From Rugamonas aquatica (GTDB lineage: Bacteria; Pseudomonadota; Gammaproteobacteria; Burkholderiales; Burkholderiaceae_D): a DNA stretch of 64,000 nucleotides. Shown piece by piece: positions 8,737 to 17,199 of the stretch; position 1 is the first letter of the stretch; each line of letters opens with the position of its first letter. The position numbers and the translations under genes are program-made. The stretch is taken from the NCBI RefSeq assembly GCF_009380215.1, contig NZ_WHUG01000014.1:62001-126000 (forward strand), written 5' to 3'. The notes under the pieces are model-generated. The model had not been told where the DNA came from and made no database searches. It saw only the letters and a program-made list of their open reading frames with translations.

Positions 8737-9912
8737 ATGACTATTCGCAAGACAGCTTCTATTTCCTCGCAGCGCGCCGTCGTAGTAGGCGCATTGATGG
8801 CCAGTTTGACCGGTTGCGGCATGATCGGTTCGGTAGTCGGTAACGACAAGGTGGACTACAAGTCCGCCAAGAAGGCCAGCACGCTGGACGTGCCGCCGGA
8901 TCTGACGCAATTGCAGAAAGATAACCGCTACTCGCTGCCGGATTCGAACAACGGCGTCGCCACGGCTTCCGGCTACAACGCCTCCAAGGGCATCGTCGCC
9001 GGTCCTGGCGCCATCATTCCGGGCACGCCTCCTGCCGGTACCGTGGTGCCGACCAGCATCAACGATATCAAGGTCGAGCGCGACGGCAATCAGCGCTGGC
9101 TGGTAATCAAGCAGACGCCTGAGCAACTGTGGCCGCAGCTGAAGCAGTTCTGGGAAGATTCGGGCTTTGTGCTGGCCAAGGAAAACGCCACCGCCGGCAC
9201 CATGGAAACCGAGTGGAATGAAAACCGCGCGAAGATTCCGCAAGACTTCATCCGCAACACCATCGGCAAGGTCTTCGACTCGGTCTATTCGAGCGGCGAG
9301 CGCGACAAGTTCCGCACCCGCATCGAGCGCCGCGCCGATGGTGCCAGCGAGATCTACGTCAGCCATCGCGGCGCGCAGGAAGTTGTCACCGGCGCCCAGA
9401 AGGAATCGACCACCTGGACCCCGCGTCCTAACGATCCGGGCCTGGAAGCCGAATTCCTGGCACGCCTGATGACCAAGCTGGGCAACGGCGCCGAAGTAGC
9501 GCAAGCCAAGACCGCCGTCGATGGCGCGATTGTGCAGCCGCAGCATGCGTCGCTGGTGGGTGCGGGCGCCGAGCGCGCCGTGCAGGTGGATGAGGGCTTC
9601 GACCGCGCCTGGCGTCGTGTCGGCCTGGCGCTGGACCGCGCCGGCTTCACCGTGGAAGACCGCGACCGCACCCAGGGTACTTATTTCGTTCGCTACGTCG
9701 ACGACACGACGGAAACCAAGGGCTTCTTCGGCAAGCTGTTCAGCTGGGGTTCGTCGTCGGAAGCCGATAAGGAAGCGCAGCGCTATCGCATTTCGGTGAA
9801 AGCCGGCGCGGGTAATAGCAGCACTGTTACCGTGTTGAGCAATACTGGTAAAGCGGAAGCAACGCCAGTGGCAGATAAGATCCTGACCCTGCTGCACGAA
9901 CAATTGAAATAA
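8737..9912 (+). CDS. bamC: outer-membrane assembly lipoprotein BamC
   Basis: A 391-residue lipoprotein with a signal peptide ending in the lipobox LTGC (Cys near 27). It contains the unstructured N-terminal stretch (DYKSAKKASTLDVPPDLTQ) that contacts BamD, then two helix-grip domains (for example RWLVIKQTPEQLWPQLKQFW and AVQVDEGFDRAWRRVGLALDRAGF). BamC is a subunit of the BAM complex that inserts beta-barrels such as the two TonB receptors in this window. The start at 8737 is preferred over 8704 because it gives a normal n-region. A strong terminator follows. Confidence 0.93.
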   Translation: MTIRKTASISSQRAVVVGALMASLTGCGMIGSVVGNDKVDYKSAKKASTLDVPPDLTQLQKDNRYSLPDSNNGVATASGYNASKGIVAGPGAIIPGTPPAGTVVPTSINDIKVERDGNQRWLVIKQTPEQLWPQLKQFWEDSGFVLAKENATAGTMETEWNENRAKIPQDFIRNTIGKVFDSVYSSGERDKFRTRIERRADGASEIYVSHRGAQEVVTGAQKESTTWTPRPNDPGLEAEFLARLMTKLGNGAEVAQAKTAVDGAIVQPQHASLVGAGAERAVQVDEGFDRAWRRVGLALDRAGFTVEDRDRTQGTYFVRYVDDTTETKGFFGKLFSWGSSSEADKEAQRYRISVKAGAGNSSTVTVLSNTGKAEATPVADKILTLLHEQLK

Positions 9913-9930
9913 AACGATACAAATAAAAAA

Positions 9931-9984
9931 AACCGCCTGCACTGAGCGCGATCTTGAGCGCGTTCAGGCTGGCGGTTTTTTTTT
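9931..9984 (+). terminator. rho-independent terminator after bamC
   Basis: AACCGCC at 9931 pairs with GGCGGTT at 9971-9977; the intervening arms are also largely complementary. The stem is followed by a run of eight or more T. An A-tract on the other side means it could work in both directions. Confidence 0.85.
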
Positions 9985-10020
9985 ATTGGGGCTCACCCCG
10001 ATAAAAGCTTGAGACGAAAA

Positions 10021-10046
10021 AAAACCGGCCCGAAGGCCGGTTTTTT
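10021..10046 (-). terminator. terminator of the Ala/Pro-rich lipoprotein gene
   Basis: A perfect stem: AAAACCGGCC, a CGAA loop and GGCCGGTTTT, with T runs on both strands. It lies 11 bases past the lipoprotein stop when read on the minus strand. Confidence 0.85.
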
Positions 10047-10057
10047 CCGCAAGCTGA

Positions 10058-10300
10058 TTACTTCGAAGCAGCAGGAGCAGCAGCAGCCGAAGCGGCTGGA
10101 GCAGCAGCAGCGTCCGAAGCAGCAGGAGCAGCAGCGGCTGGAGCAGCAGCGTCAGCAGCTGGTGCTGGTGCTGGAGCAGCAGCTGGAGCAGCGGCTTCTG
10201 GAGCAGCTACTGGAGCTGGAGCAGCAGGAGCTTCTTCTTTTTTGGAGCAAGCAGCCAGAGCAACAGCCAGCAGGGAAACGATCAGCAGGGATTTTTTCAT
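10058..10300 (-). CDS. small Ala/Pro-rich lipoprotein
   Basis: An 80-residue protein with a short signal peptide (MKKSLLIVSLLAVALAACS, lipobox AAC) followed by KKEE and then almost only Ala and Pro with scattered Asp, Glu and Ser. The lipidated Cys implies attachment to a membrane, probably with a flexible rod-like tail. The start at 10300 has AAGGAAAA upstream; the longer frame to 10333 adds no recognisable sequence. The opposite strand has a Gln/Glu-rich frame that is only its shadow. Function unknown; similar low-complexity lipoproteins occur in related genera. Confidence 0.8.
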   Translation of the reverse strand: MKKSLLIVSLLAVALAACSKKEEAPAAPAPVAAPEAAAPAAAPAPAPAADAAAPAAAAPAASDAAAAPAASAAAAPAASK

Positions 10301-10596
10301 GGGGTTTTCCTTAATTAATTCAAAATTAAACACAATTGTTGCGATTAATAATTACCGGTAATTATCGCTCATTAGGTCGTCTTCGAAGGCTTTCGTACCG
10401 AAAATGGTGCCTGCCAGACAACGGAAACTTCCTAACCGAATATTATAGCGATTTTTAGTGCGTCGCAATAGGACAAACAGCCGTTTTCACTACTATTTTG
10501 CGATATCGCAACATTTCGGTTTCGACTCCACTTTAGCAGAGTTTGCACGAAATACCAGTGTTCGCATCGAACTCCGGCATTTTACCTTGAACTGAC
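10301..10596. other. 296-base intergenic region with promoter and palindrome
   Basis: AT-rich DNA upstream of the lipoprotein gene. It contains a TATTATAG sequence near 10441 and an 18-base perfect palindrome at 10348-10365. I see no gene here. Confidence 0.4.
10348..10365. promoter_or_regulatory. 18-base perfect palindrome, possible operator
   Basis: ATAATTACCGGTAATTAT reads the same on both strands. It sits about 50 bases upstream of the lipoprotein start. There is no T run, so it is not a terminator. The binding protein is unknown. Confidence 0.4.
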
Positions 10597-11073
10597 TCAT
10601 AATCCAGTTGAGTTTGCGTACAATCCGGGCGCCGACTCTAACCAAATTGTAATAAAACGTTCGGCACTGGTTTGGGTATCTTCCGGCCCGTCAAAAACCG
10701 CTTCGCCACGGAAATGATCGGCATGAAAACGGCGCACAATATGGCGGTCGTCGGCGATGCAGAAGGAGTCCGTCAGCTGGCGCAATTGCTGGCTGGTGCG
10801 GCGCACCTCGACCAGGTGGCCGTAGTCCTTGATCAGGCGCAGGAAGCGGGGCGCGTCGCGCTCGACGGCGCGGCCCTCGTGCGCCGCCAGCTGCAGGCGG
10901 CCGCCGTTTTTCAGGTAGTGCCGCAGCTGGGCGTCGGTGGCGCTGGCGCCCAGTTCCCAGATGTGGAAATCCGGGTCGAACATGGTCAGCGTGTGCTCGG
11001 CGCGGGCGATGCAGCTGGACAGGTGCTGGAGAAATTCCGCCCTGGTGGTGAATGGAAAACTCTGCCGTTCCAT
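10597..11073 (-). CDS. conserved hypothetical protein (DUF7931-like)
   Basis: A 158-residue soluble protein without signal peptide. It begins with a region resembling a phospholipase-D-like fold (IARAEHTLTMFDPDFHIWELG) and contains a VRRFHADHFRGEAVFDGPEDT stretch; in related bacteria a domain like this, which I recall as DUF7931, is found alone or fused to an acetyltransferase. I see no HKD catalytic motif, so nuclease or lipase activity is not supported. It lies 16 bases downstream of the ribosomal-oxygenase-like gene on the same strand and is probably in one transcript with it. Confidence 0.7.
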   Translation of the reverse strand: MERQSFPFTTRAEFLQHLSSCIARAEHTLTMFDPDFHIWELGASATDAQLRHYLKNGGRLQLAAHEGRAVERDAPRFLRLIKDYGHLVEVRRTSQQLRQLTDSFCIADDRHIVRRFHADHFRGEAVFDGPEDTQTSAERFITIWLESAPGLYANSTGL

Positions 11074-11089
11074 GCTGCTTCCCCCGTGG

Positions 11090-12211
11090 TTAACCCAACT
11101 CTATCCAGCCGTCCTGATACCAGGTGTATAACGCGTCCATGACGTCGTCCGAGGCCGCCGCCAGCGCCGTGCCGTCCAGCGCGCGGTCGTTGGCCAGCAG
11201 CTCCAGCGTGATCTTGTCGGCGCGGCTGACGCCGAACGATTCGCCGTTGATGAACACATGTTTGCCGCGGTACAGCATTTGCGTCTTGCGCGACAGCGAC
11301 AAGCCTTTTTTCGCCGCGCTTTCGCCGAACTTGCCGAACGTCAGCGGCTTGGCCGGGCCGGTGAAGAACACATTGTGCTTGGGCTCGGACATATACTCGC
11401 CCAGGAAGATGGTGATGTCTTCCTCGGTGAAGCTGACCTTGTTGATTTCCTCGGCGATCGTGTTCAGCATGTGGCGCGGGATTTCCGCCGGCTTGGCGGT
11501 CGCCTCCAGTTCAGGATCGCCGTAGCGGCCCGGCAGGTCGATCGAATCGGCCATGAATTGCAGGAAGGCTTCGCCCAGCTCCTGGTAGGACGGCGAACGG
11601 AAGCCGATCGAATAGGTCTGGCAATCGCCGATGGCGATGCCGTCGTGCGCGTAGTGCGGCGGCAGGTACAGCATGTCGCCCGGGTTCAGCACGAACTCTT
11701 CGTTCGGCTTGAAGTTGGCCAGGATCTTCAGCGGCAGGCCTTCGACCAGCGTCAAATCCTTTTGCGGGCCGATGCTCCAGCGGCGCTGGCCCTGGGCCTG
11801 CAGCAGGAACACGTCGTAGGAATCGAAGTGCGGACCGACGCCGCCGCCATCGGTGGCGAAGCTGACCATCAGGTCGTCCAGGCGGGCATCGGGAATGAAG
11901 CGGAACTGGCGCAGCAGCGCGTCGGCCTTGGCGTCGAACAGATTGACGCCCTGGACCAGCATGGTCCATTCCTTCTGGTCCATCGGCGGCAGGCTTTCCA
12001 GCGGGCCGTGCTGCATATGCCACTGGCCATCGACGTTGGTCACCAGGCGCGATTCCGCGTGGTTGGTCGAGGCCAGTTTGGTCAGCGCCTCCATGCTCAG
12101 CAAAGGCTTGAATCCGGGGATGGCGTTGCGGATCAGCAGGGGCTTCTTGTGCCAGTAGTCGCGCAGGAACTGCGCCGGCGTGATATCGCCGAGGAGAGGT
12201 AATTTTTTCAT
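11090..12211 (-). CDS. JmjC-type cupin oxygenase, ribosomal protein hydroxylase-like (RoxA/YcfD)
   Basis: A 373-residue Fe(II)/2-oxoglutarate oxygenase. The N-terminal half has the cupin core with iron ligands His128-x-Asp130 (GPHFDSYDVF) and a distal His around 189 (PPHYAHDG). The C-terminal part matches the winged-helix dimerisation region of the YcfD/RoxA family, which hydroxylates an arginine of ribosomal protein L16 in E. coli. The ATG at 12211 starts the conserved MKKLPLLGD; the open frame continues upstream to 12274 without support. Confidence 0.88.
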   Translation of the reverse strand: MKKLPLLGDITPAQFLRDYWHKKPLLIRNAIPGFKPLLSMEALTKLASTNHAESRLVTNVDGQWHMQHGPLESLPPMDQKEWTMLVQGVNLFDAKADALLRQFRFIPDARLDDLMVSFATDGGGVGPHFDSYDVFLLQAQGQRRWSIGPQKDLTLVEGLPLKILANFKPNEEFVLNPGDMLYLPPHYAHDGIAIGDCQTYSIGFRSPSYQELGEAFLQFMADSIDLPGRYGDPELEATAKPAEIPRHMLNTIAEEINKVSFTEEDITIFLGEYMSEPKHNVFFTGPAKPLTFGKFGESAAKKGLSLSRKTQMLYRGKHVFINGESFGVSRADKITLELLANDRALDGTALAAASDDVMDALYTWYQDGWIELG

Positions 12212-12314
12212 GCGCTCATTATAACCATCGCCGCGCCGATTGTCGGGCTGGCGGCGGTCCGGCAGGCGATCCAAGGTATAATTCCGGGGCTTATATACAG
12301 AAAGGAATTACAAA

Positions 12315-12857
12315 ATGAAGATTGCCAAGAACACGGTCGTGACTGTGAATTACAAGCTGTCCGATGCCCAGGACAATCTGATCGAAGACGGCCGTCAGCC
12401 TATGGTTTACCTGCACGGCGGCTACGAGAACACGCTGCCTAAAATTGAAGAAGAACTGGACGGCAAGGAAGTCGGCTATTCGTCGACCATCCAGATCGAG
12501 CCGGAAGATGCGTTCGGCGACTACGACGCCGCGCTGGTCAAGGTCGAGCCGCGCAACCGCCTGCCTGAGCCGCTGGAAGTGGGCATGCAGTTCGAAGGCA
12601 TGCCGGACGGCGACGATGGCGAAGAAGCGATGATCTTCACCGTCACCGATATCGCTGACGACAAAGTGGTCCTGGACGGCAATCACCCGCTGGCCGGCAT
12701 GGCGCTGCGCTTCTCGCTGAGCGTTGCCGACGTGCGTGAAGCCTCGGAAGAAGAAATCGCCCACGGCCACGTGCACGGCGCCCACGGCCACCACCACGGT
12801 GACGAGGACGACGAAGGCGAAGACGGCGATCACGTCGCCATCCACCCGATACACTAA
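12315..12857 (+). CDS. slyD: FKBP-type peptidyl-prolyl isomerase SlyD
   Basis: A 180-residue SlyD. The FKBP domain (residues 1-70 and 130-150) is interrupted by the insert-in-flap chaperone domain (EPEDAFGDYD, ALVKVEPRNRLPE). The C-terminal tail is His- and Asp/Glu-rich (HGHVHGAHGHHHGDE), which binds nickel and other metals. SlyD isomerises prolyl bonds, chaperones folding and supplies nickel. An AGGAA ribosome site precedes the start. Its 3' end converges on the exported-protein gene 12 bases away. Confidence 0.93.
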   Translation: MKIAKNTVVTVNYKLSDAQDNLIEDGRQPMVYLHGGYENTLPKIEEELDGKEVGYSSTIQIEPEDAFGDYDAALVKVEPRNRLPEPLEVGMQFEGMPDGDDGEEAMIFTVTDIADDKVVLDGNHPLAGMALRFSLSVADVREASEEEIAHGHVHGAHGHHHGDEDDEGEDGDHVAIHPIH

Positions 12858-12869
12858 GCAGCAAGTGAA

Positions 12870-13823
12870 TTAAGGCGTCGCTTCGGCGCTGCCGCCCTTG
12901 AGCGTGAACAGGGCGGCGGTGCCGGGCGCGACGCGCACCTCGGCCCATTCGGCGGCCAGGCTCAGATGTCCCACATTGCCACGCCAGACGATGGCCGGCT
13001 CGGTCCCCGCGCCGCTCTGCGTATCGACCAGCAGCACCTTCCCTTTGAATTTTTCCGCCATCGCCCGTATCTGCCGGCGCGGTTCGGCGAAGCCATCCTG
13101 TTTCGACTGAAAACTCGGCAGCAGCGAGAAGCCTTGCTCCGCCTGCACGCCGACATCGCCGTCCGAGAACAGCACCAGTCCCTGCATCTTCTGCCGCTCC
13201 GCCAGCGTGAACAGGCGGTGCAGCCAGGCGCGGTTGGCCACCAGGCGGTCTTCGTACTCGCTGTTGCGGCCGGCCTCGGCGCGGAAGTGGTTGTTATTGG
13301 CGGGCAGGTTGATGGTGGCGAACAGCACCTTGCCGTATTCCCAGTGCGCGTTCTCGGCGTAGCTGCGGAACTTGGCGCTGGCCGACAAGCGCGTCATCGG
13401 CAGGCGGCGCTCGCCCAGCGATTCGCCGTCGGCGTAGAACAGTTCGCGCAGGCGGTTCAGGCGTTCGATGGCGTTCGAGCGGCCGATGGAATTGACGCAG
13501 GCGCTCCAGTCGCTGCCGGCCAGCGACACGATCATCGGCGGCGCCGCATCGTTGAGCAGCGCGCGGCGCTGGGCATACAGCCTGTCGCTGCAAGGCTCGG
13601 TGCTGGCCTTGATGCCGGTGGCGACGATGAAGGCGGGCGCGATCAGCGTGGCGTCGGCGATGGCGCGCTTGAGCACCGATTCATCCGGCCCGCTCTTGAA
13701 CGAGTGGCCGATCACGCCGAACTGGAAACCGCGCACCGCCGGCTGCACGGCCTGCGCCGGGCAGGCCGTCAGCGCCGCCAGGCCAACGGCCATGGCAAAA
13801 CCGTGGGCGCGCAGCGGCATCAT
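12870..13823 (-). CDS. exported protein of unknown function, metallophosphatase-like
   Basis: A 317-residue protein with a cleavable signal peptide (hydrophobic AMAVGLAALTACPAQA). The order of segments FGVIGHSF, FIVATGIKAS, IVSLAGSDW, LFATINLPANNNHF and LVLFSDGD resembles the strand/loop plan of calcineurin-like phosphoesterases, but the classic D-x-H and GNHD metal motifs are absent, so activity is doubtful. The start ATG overlaps the mutS stop (ATGA), making it translationally coupled to mutS. A much longer open frame upstream is a shadow of mutS. Confidence 0.75.
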   Translation of the reverse strand: MMPLRAHGFAMAVGLAALTACPAQAVQPAVRGFQFGVIGHSFKSGPDESVLKRAIADATLIAPAFIVATGIKASTEPCSDRLYAQRRALLNDAAPPMIVSLAGSDWSACVNSIGRSNAIERLNRLRELFYADGESLGERRLPMTRLSASAKFRSYAENAHWEYGKVLFATINLPANNNHFRAEAGRNSEYEDRLVANRAWLHRLFTLAERQKMQGLVLFSDGDVGVQAEQGFSLLPSFQSKQDGFAEPRRQIRAMAEKFKGKVLLVDTQSGAGTEPAIVWRGNVGHLSLAAEWAEVRVAPGTAALFTLKGGSAEATP

Positions 13824-16510
13824 GCCTGGGCCGTCTCCGTCAGGCGTTTGAGCTGGTACAGGCGCTCCAGCGCTTCGCGCGGCGTCAGCGCATCCGGATC
13901 GAGATCGTCGAGCGCATCGAACAGCTCGCGCATCGCCGGGCTGGCGGCGGCCGGTGCGCTGTGCGCCGGCGCCTCCAGTTCTTCGTCGTCGGCATCGGTG
14001 GTCGGCGCGGCGAACAGGTCCAGCTGCGGCGTGGCGTCCAGCGCCTGCGCTTCCAGGCGGGCCAGGTGCTTGCGCGCGGCCTTGATGACCGGCTGCGGCA
14101 CGCCGGCCAGCTGCGCCACCTGCAAGCCGTAGCTCTGCGAAGCCGGGCCGTCCTGCACCGCGTGCAGGAACACGATGCTGTCCTTGTGCTCGACCGCCGA
14201 CAGGTGGACGTTGGCCGCCGTCGGATGGCTCTCCGGCAGCTGCGTCAGTTCGAAGTAGTGGGTGGCGAACAGCGAGAAGCTGCGGCTGGTGTCGATCAGG
14301 TGGCGCGCGATCGCCCACGCCAGCGCCAGGCCGTCGAAGGTCGAGGTGCCGCGGCCCACTTCATCCATCAGCACCAGCGAATGCTCGGTGGCGCCGTTCA
14401 GGATCGCGGCCGATTCGGTCATCTCCACCATGAAGGTCGAGCGGCCGCCGGCCAGGTCGTCGGTGGCGCCGATGCGGGTGAAGATGCGGTCGATCGGGCC
14501 GATGGTCGCGCTGGTGGCCGGCACGTAGCTGCCCACGTAGGCCAGCAGCGTAATCAGCGCCACCTGGCGCATGAAGGTCGATTTACCGCCCATGTTAGGG
14601 CCGGTGATCAGCAGCAGGCGGCGGTCTTCGACGAAGCGGCAATCGTTGGCGATGAAGCGTTCGATCTGGTTCTCCACCACCGGATGGCGGCCTTCGGCGA
14701 TGTTGATGCATGGCGTGTCCACCAGCTGCGGCGCGCACCAGTTGTGGCGCAGCGCGTGGTCGGTCAGCGAGGTCAGGGCGTCCAGCTGGGCCAGCGCCTT
14801 CGAGATCGTTTGCAGGCTGCCGATGAACGGCGCCAGGTCGGCCAGCAGCTGGTCGTACAGCATCTTCTCGCGCGCCAGCGCCTTGTCCTGCGCCGACAAG
14901 GCCTTGTCTTCGAAGGCCTTCAGTTCCGGCGTGATGTAGCGCTCGGCGTTCTTCAGCGTCTGGCGGCGGCGGTAGTCGTCCGGCACCTTGGTGGTCTGGC
15001 CGTGCGTGACTTCGATGTAGAAGCCGTGCACCTTGTTGTACTCCACGCGCAGGTTGGCGATGCCGGTGCGGGCGCGTTCGCGCGTCTCCAGGTCGACCAG
15101 GAACTGGCCGGCGTTTTCGGACAGCGCGCGCAGTTCATCGAGTTCGGCGTCGAAGCCGCGTGCGAACACGCCGCCGTCGCGCACCATGGCCGCCGGCTCC
15201 AGCGCCACAGCGCGTTGCAGCAGATCGAGGCAGGACTCGGGCGTGGCCATGTCGGCGTGGATGGCGGCCAGCAGGCCGTCGGTGTCGGTCAGTGCGCGCT
15301 GCATCGCGTGGCGCAGTGCAGGCAGTTGCTGCACGCCGTCGCGCAGGCTGGCCAGGTCGCGCGGGCGCGCCGACAGCAGCGCGATGCGGGTGGTGATGCG
15401 CTCGATATCCGGCACCTGCGCCAGCGTGTGCGACAGCGTGCCGGTGGCGTCGGCCTGGCCCAGCGCGGCGATGGCTTCATGGCGCGAGCGGGCGATGGCC
15501 TGGTCGCGGCGCGCGTGGTGCAGCCAGTGGCGCAGCAGGCGCGAACCCATCGCGGTGCGGCAGTGGTCCAGCAGCGAGAACAGGGTAGGGGATTCCTGGC
15601 CGCGGATGGTCTCGGTCAGTTCCAGGTTGCGGCGGGTGGCGGCATCGAGGCCGATGAATTCGTTTTCGGTTTCGGTCGCCAGCGAGCGCACGTGCTGCAG
15701 GCCGCGTCCCTGCGTCGACTGGGCGTAGCGCAGCAGCGCGCCGGCCGCGCCGAACGCGGCGCCCAGGCCGTCGGCGCCGAAGCCGGTCAGCGTCGCCACG
15801 CTCAGCTGATCGAGCAGCGCCTTGTGGCCGCCGACCACGTCGAAGTGCCAGTCCGGCACGCGGTTGACGTGGCAGCTCAGCGTTTCTTCGAACAGGTCGG
15901 CGTTATCGCCGCGCAGCACCTCGGCCGGCGCGATGCGCTCCAGCTCCTGCTGCATGCGGGCGGTGACGGTGCGGGTGTCGCCGGAGAACTCCATCAGCTT
16001 CAGCGCGCCGGAAGCCAGCGACAGCCACGCCAGGCCGGCCGTGGCGACCTTGCGCTGGCTGATGATGCACATCGCCAGCAGCGGACGCTCGGCTTTTTCC
16101 GGCAGCAGGTCGGCGTCGGTCAGCGTGCCCGGCGTGACCACGCGCATCACCTTGCGTTCGACCGGTCCCTTGCTGGTGGCCGGGTCGCCGATCTGTTCGC
16201 AGATCGCGCACGACTCGCCGATCTTGACCAGCTTGGCCAGATAGCCTTCGAGCGAATGGAAAGGCACGCCGCACATCTTGATCGGCTGGCCGCCCGAACT
16301 GCCGCGCGCGGTCAGCGTGATGCCCAGCACGCGCGCCGCCTTTTCCGCGTCCGAATGGAACAGCTCATAGAAGTCGCCCATGCGGTAGAACACCAGCATG
16401 TCCGGGTACTCGGCCTTGATGCTCAGGTACTGCTGCATCATCGGGGTGACTTTTTCGGTGGGGCTGTTCTTGACGGCGGCGGCGTTGATTTCGTTCGGGA
16501 CGGTGGTCAT
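13820..16510 (-). CDS. mutS: DNA mismatch repair protein MutS
   Basis: An 896-residue full-length MutS. The mismatch-reading Phe-x-Glu is in GDFYELF (Phe47, Glu49); the connector, lever and clamp domains follow; the ATPase has Walker A GPNMGGKST near 634-642, Walker B VLMDEVGRGTSTFDG and the C-terminal dimerisation helix. MutS binds mispairs and recruits MutL. The first codons and leader are repeated 2,691 bases away (19127-19287), marking the border of an inserted island. Start chosen at the conserved MTTVPNEI; the native promoter may have been displaced by the insertion. Confidence 0.97.
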   Translation of the reverse strand: MTTVPNEINAAAVKNSPTEKVTPMMQQYLSIKAEYPDMLVFYRMGDFYELFHSDAEKAARVLGITLTARGSSGGQPIKMCGVPFHSLEGYLAKLVKIGESCAICEQIGDPATSKGPVERKVMRVVTPGTLTDADLLPEKAERPLLAMCIISQRKVATAGLAWLSLASGALKLMEFSGDTRTVTARMQQELERIAPAEVLRGDNADLFEETLSCHVNRVPDWHFDVVGGHKALLDQLSVATLTGFGADGLGAAFGAAGALLRYAQSTQGRGLQHVRSLATETENEFIGLDAATRRNLELTETIRGQESPTLFSLLDHCRTAMGSRLLRHWLHHARRDQAIARSRHEAIAALGQADATGTLSHTLAQVPDIERITTRIALLSARPRDLASLRDGVQQLPALRHAMQRALTDTDGLLAAIHADMATPESCLDLLQRAVALEPAAMVRDGGVFARGFDAELDELRALSENAGQFLVDLETRERARTGIANLRVEYNKVHGFYIEVTHGQTTKVPDDYRRRQTLKNAERYITPELKAFEDKALSAQDKALAREKMLYDQLLADLAPFIGSLQTISKALAQLDALTSLTDHALRHNWCAPQLVDTPCINIAEGRHPVVENQIERFIANDCRFVEDRRLLLITGPNMGGKSTFMRQVALITLLAYVGSYVPATSATIGPIDRIFTRIGATDDLAGGRSTFMVEMTESAAILNGATEHSLVLMDEVGRGTSTFDGLALAWAIARHLIDTSRSFSLFATHYFELTQLPESHPTAANVHLSAVEHKDSIVFLHAVQDGPASQSYGLQVAQLAGVPQPVIKAARKHLARLEAQALDATPQLDLFAAPTTDADDEELEAPAHSAPAAASPAMRELFDALDDLDPDALTPREALERLYQLKRLTETAQA

Positions 16511-16597
16511 TGGTTCTTTTTCGGCGGTGCGTGAGTCTGGTTTTGCGAAGGCTCAACCAGCCCCCGCGCGTAACCTGTCATTTTACCGCTTTCGGCT
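16427..16597. repeat. direct repeat copy A: mutS 5' end and leader
   Basis: Covers the first ~28 codons of mutS and about 87 bases upstream. Bases 16464-16546 are identical to 19155-19237 (83 of 83). Homology continues imperfectly outward on both sides, with a diverged block at 16547-16565, and stops near 16597. Confidence 0.9.
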
Positions 16598-16685
16598 GTG
16601 TTACTGGTGAAAACGCACTGCCGTTCTTGAGGGCGTACACTGGGTGAATCAAAACGAGCTTTGAAGACTCGTGTCGGAGAAAGAA

Positions 16686-16979
16686 ATGAATAAATCTGAA
16701 ATCGGTGTCGAACTGATACGGTCGAAGTGGCCGCAGGCGGATGATGCTGAACGGGAGCATATTCTATTGGACCTAAAACAGCGAGGCTTGTCTATTTCCG
16801 ACGTCATACTCGCATTGCGAAATTCGGGATTTTACTCGCTAGATGAGGCGAAAGAGTACATCTCCACCAGCCCCGCATGGCATGTTGAAGTCGAAAATGG
16901 CAAAGTTCTGCATGAGATAGCTTGGCAAGTTCTTGATGATTTCGTCGCGTCGCAACCTCATAAGTCGCAGCAACCGTAG
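16686..16979 (+). CDS. hypothetical protein, 97 residues, island gene
   Basis: A small acidic soluble protein. The ATG at 16686 has GGAG eight bases upstream; a GTG at 16671 is a weaker alternative. Residues 20-55 (ILLDLKQRGLSISDVILAL, then SLDEAKEYI) faintly recall the L7/L12 C-terminal-like alpha-beta fold, in which a GLKEAK helix is common, but the likeness is too weak for a call. No signal peptide. It could be an immunity or accessory protein of the island; nothing proves that. Confidence 0.6.
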   Translation: MNKSEIGVELIRSKWPQADDAEREHILLDLKQRGLSISDVILALRNSGFYSLDEAKEYISTSPAWHVEVENGKVLHEIAWQVLDDFVASQPHKSQQP

Positions 16980-16992
16980 TGCTGGCAGCGAT

Positions 16993-17154
16993 GAGGGAGT
17001 GCGCCTCATCATTAACAGGTCTGCACTGGAATACGACCAAGCTGTTGTCCTTGATGCTGACGCATTGGACTCCCAAGATCTTTATGTCGCTTCGACTCGT
17101 GGCTCTAAGTCCCTCACGATCATTGGCATGGAAAGATACGCGCCAACGAGGTGA
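16993..17154 (+). pseudogene. remnant of a UvrD-like superfamily 1 helicase C-terminus
   Basis: In the frame ending at 17154, the translation reads ALEYDQAVVLDADALDSQDLYVASTRGSKSLTII. This corresponds to the end of UvrD/PcrA-like helicases: the LEFD-VVVLDAD strand and motif VI LYVAMTRG-KSLTI. About 50 residues remain; the ATPase core and all upstream motifs are gone. I read it as a decayed gene left by an earlier insertion or deletion. The adjoining 17155-17199 holds nothing. Confidence 0.65.
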
Positions 17155-17199
17155 GGACGGCGTGACTACAATGCCCCTGTTTGTACATCGCCCAGCGGC

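Noticed and set aside
10009..10314. Gln/Glu-rich plus-strand frame of 101 codons
   Set aside because: It is the exact antisense of the Ala/Pro lipoprotein and includes its terminator; GCC/GCA codons read backward give Gln and Leu.
13961..16534. 857-codon plus-strand frame opposite mutS
   Set aside because: Shadow of mutS caused by high GC; Arg/Gln/His-rich composition and no domain.
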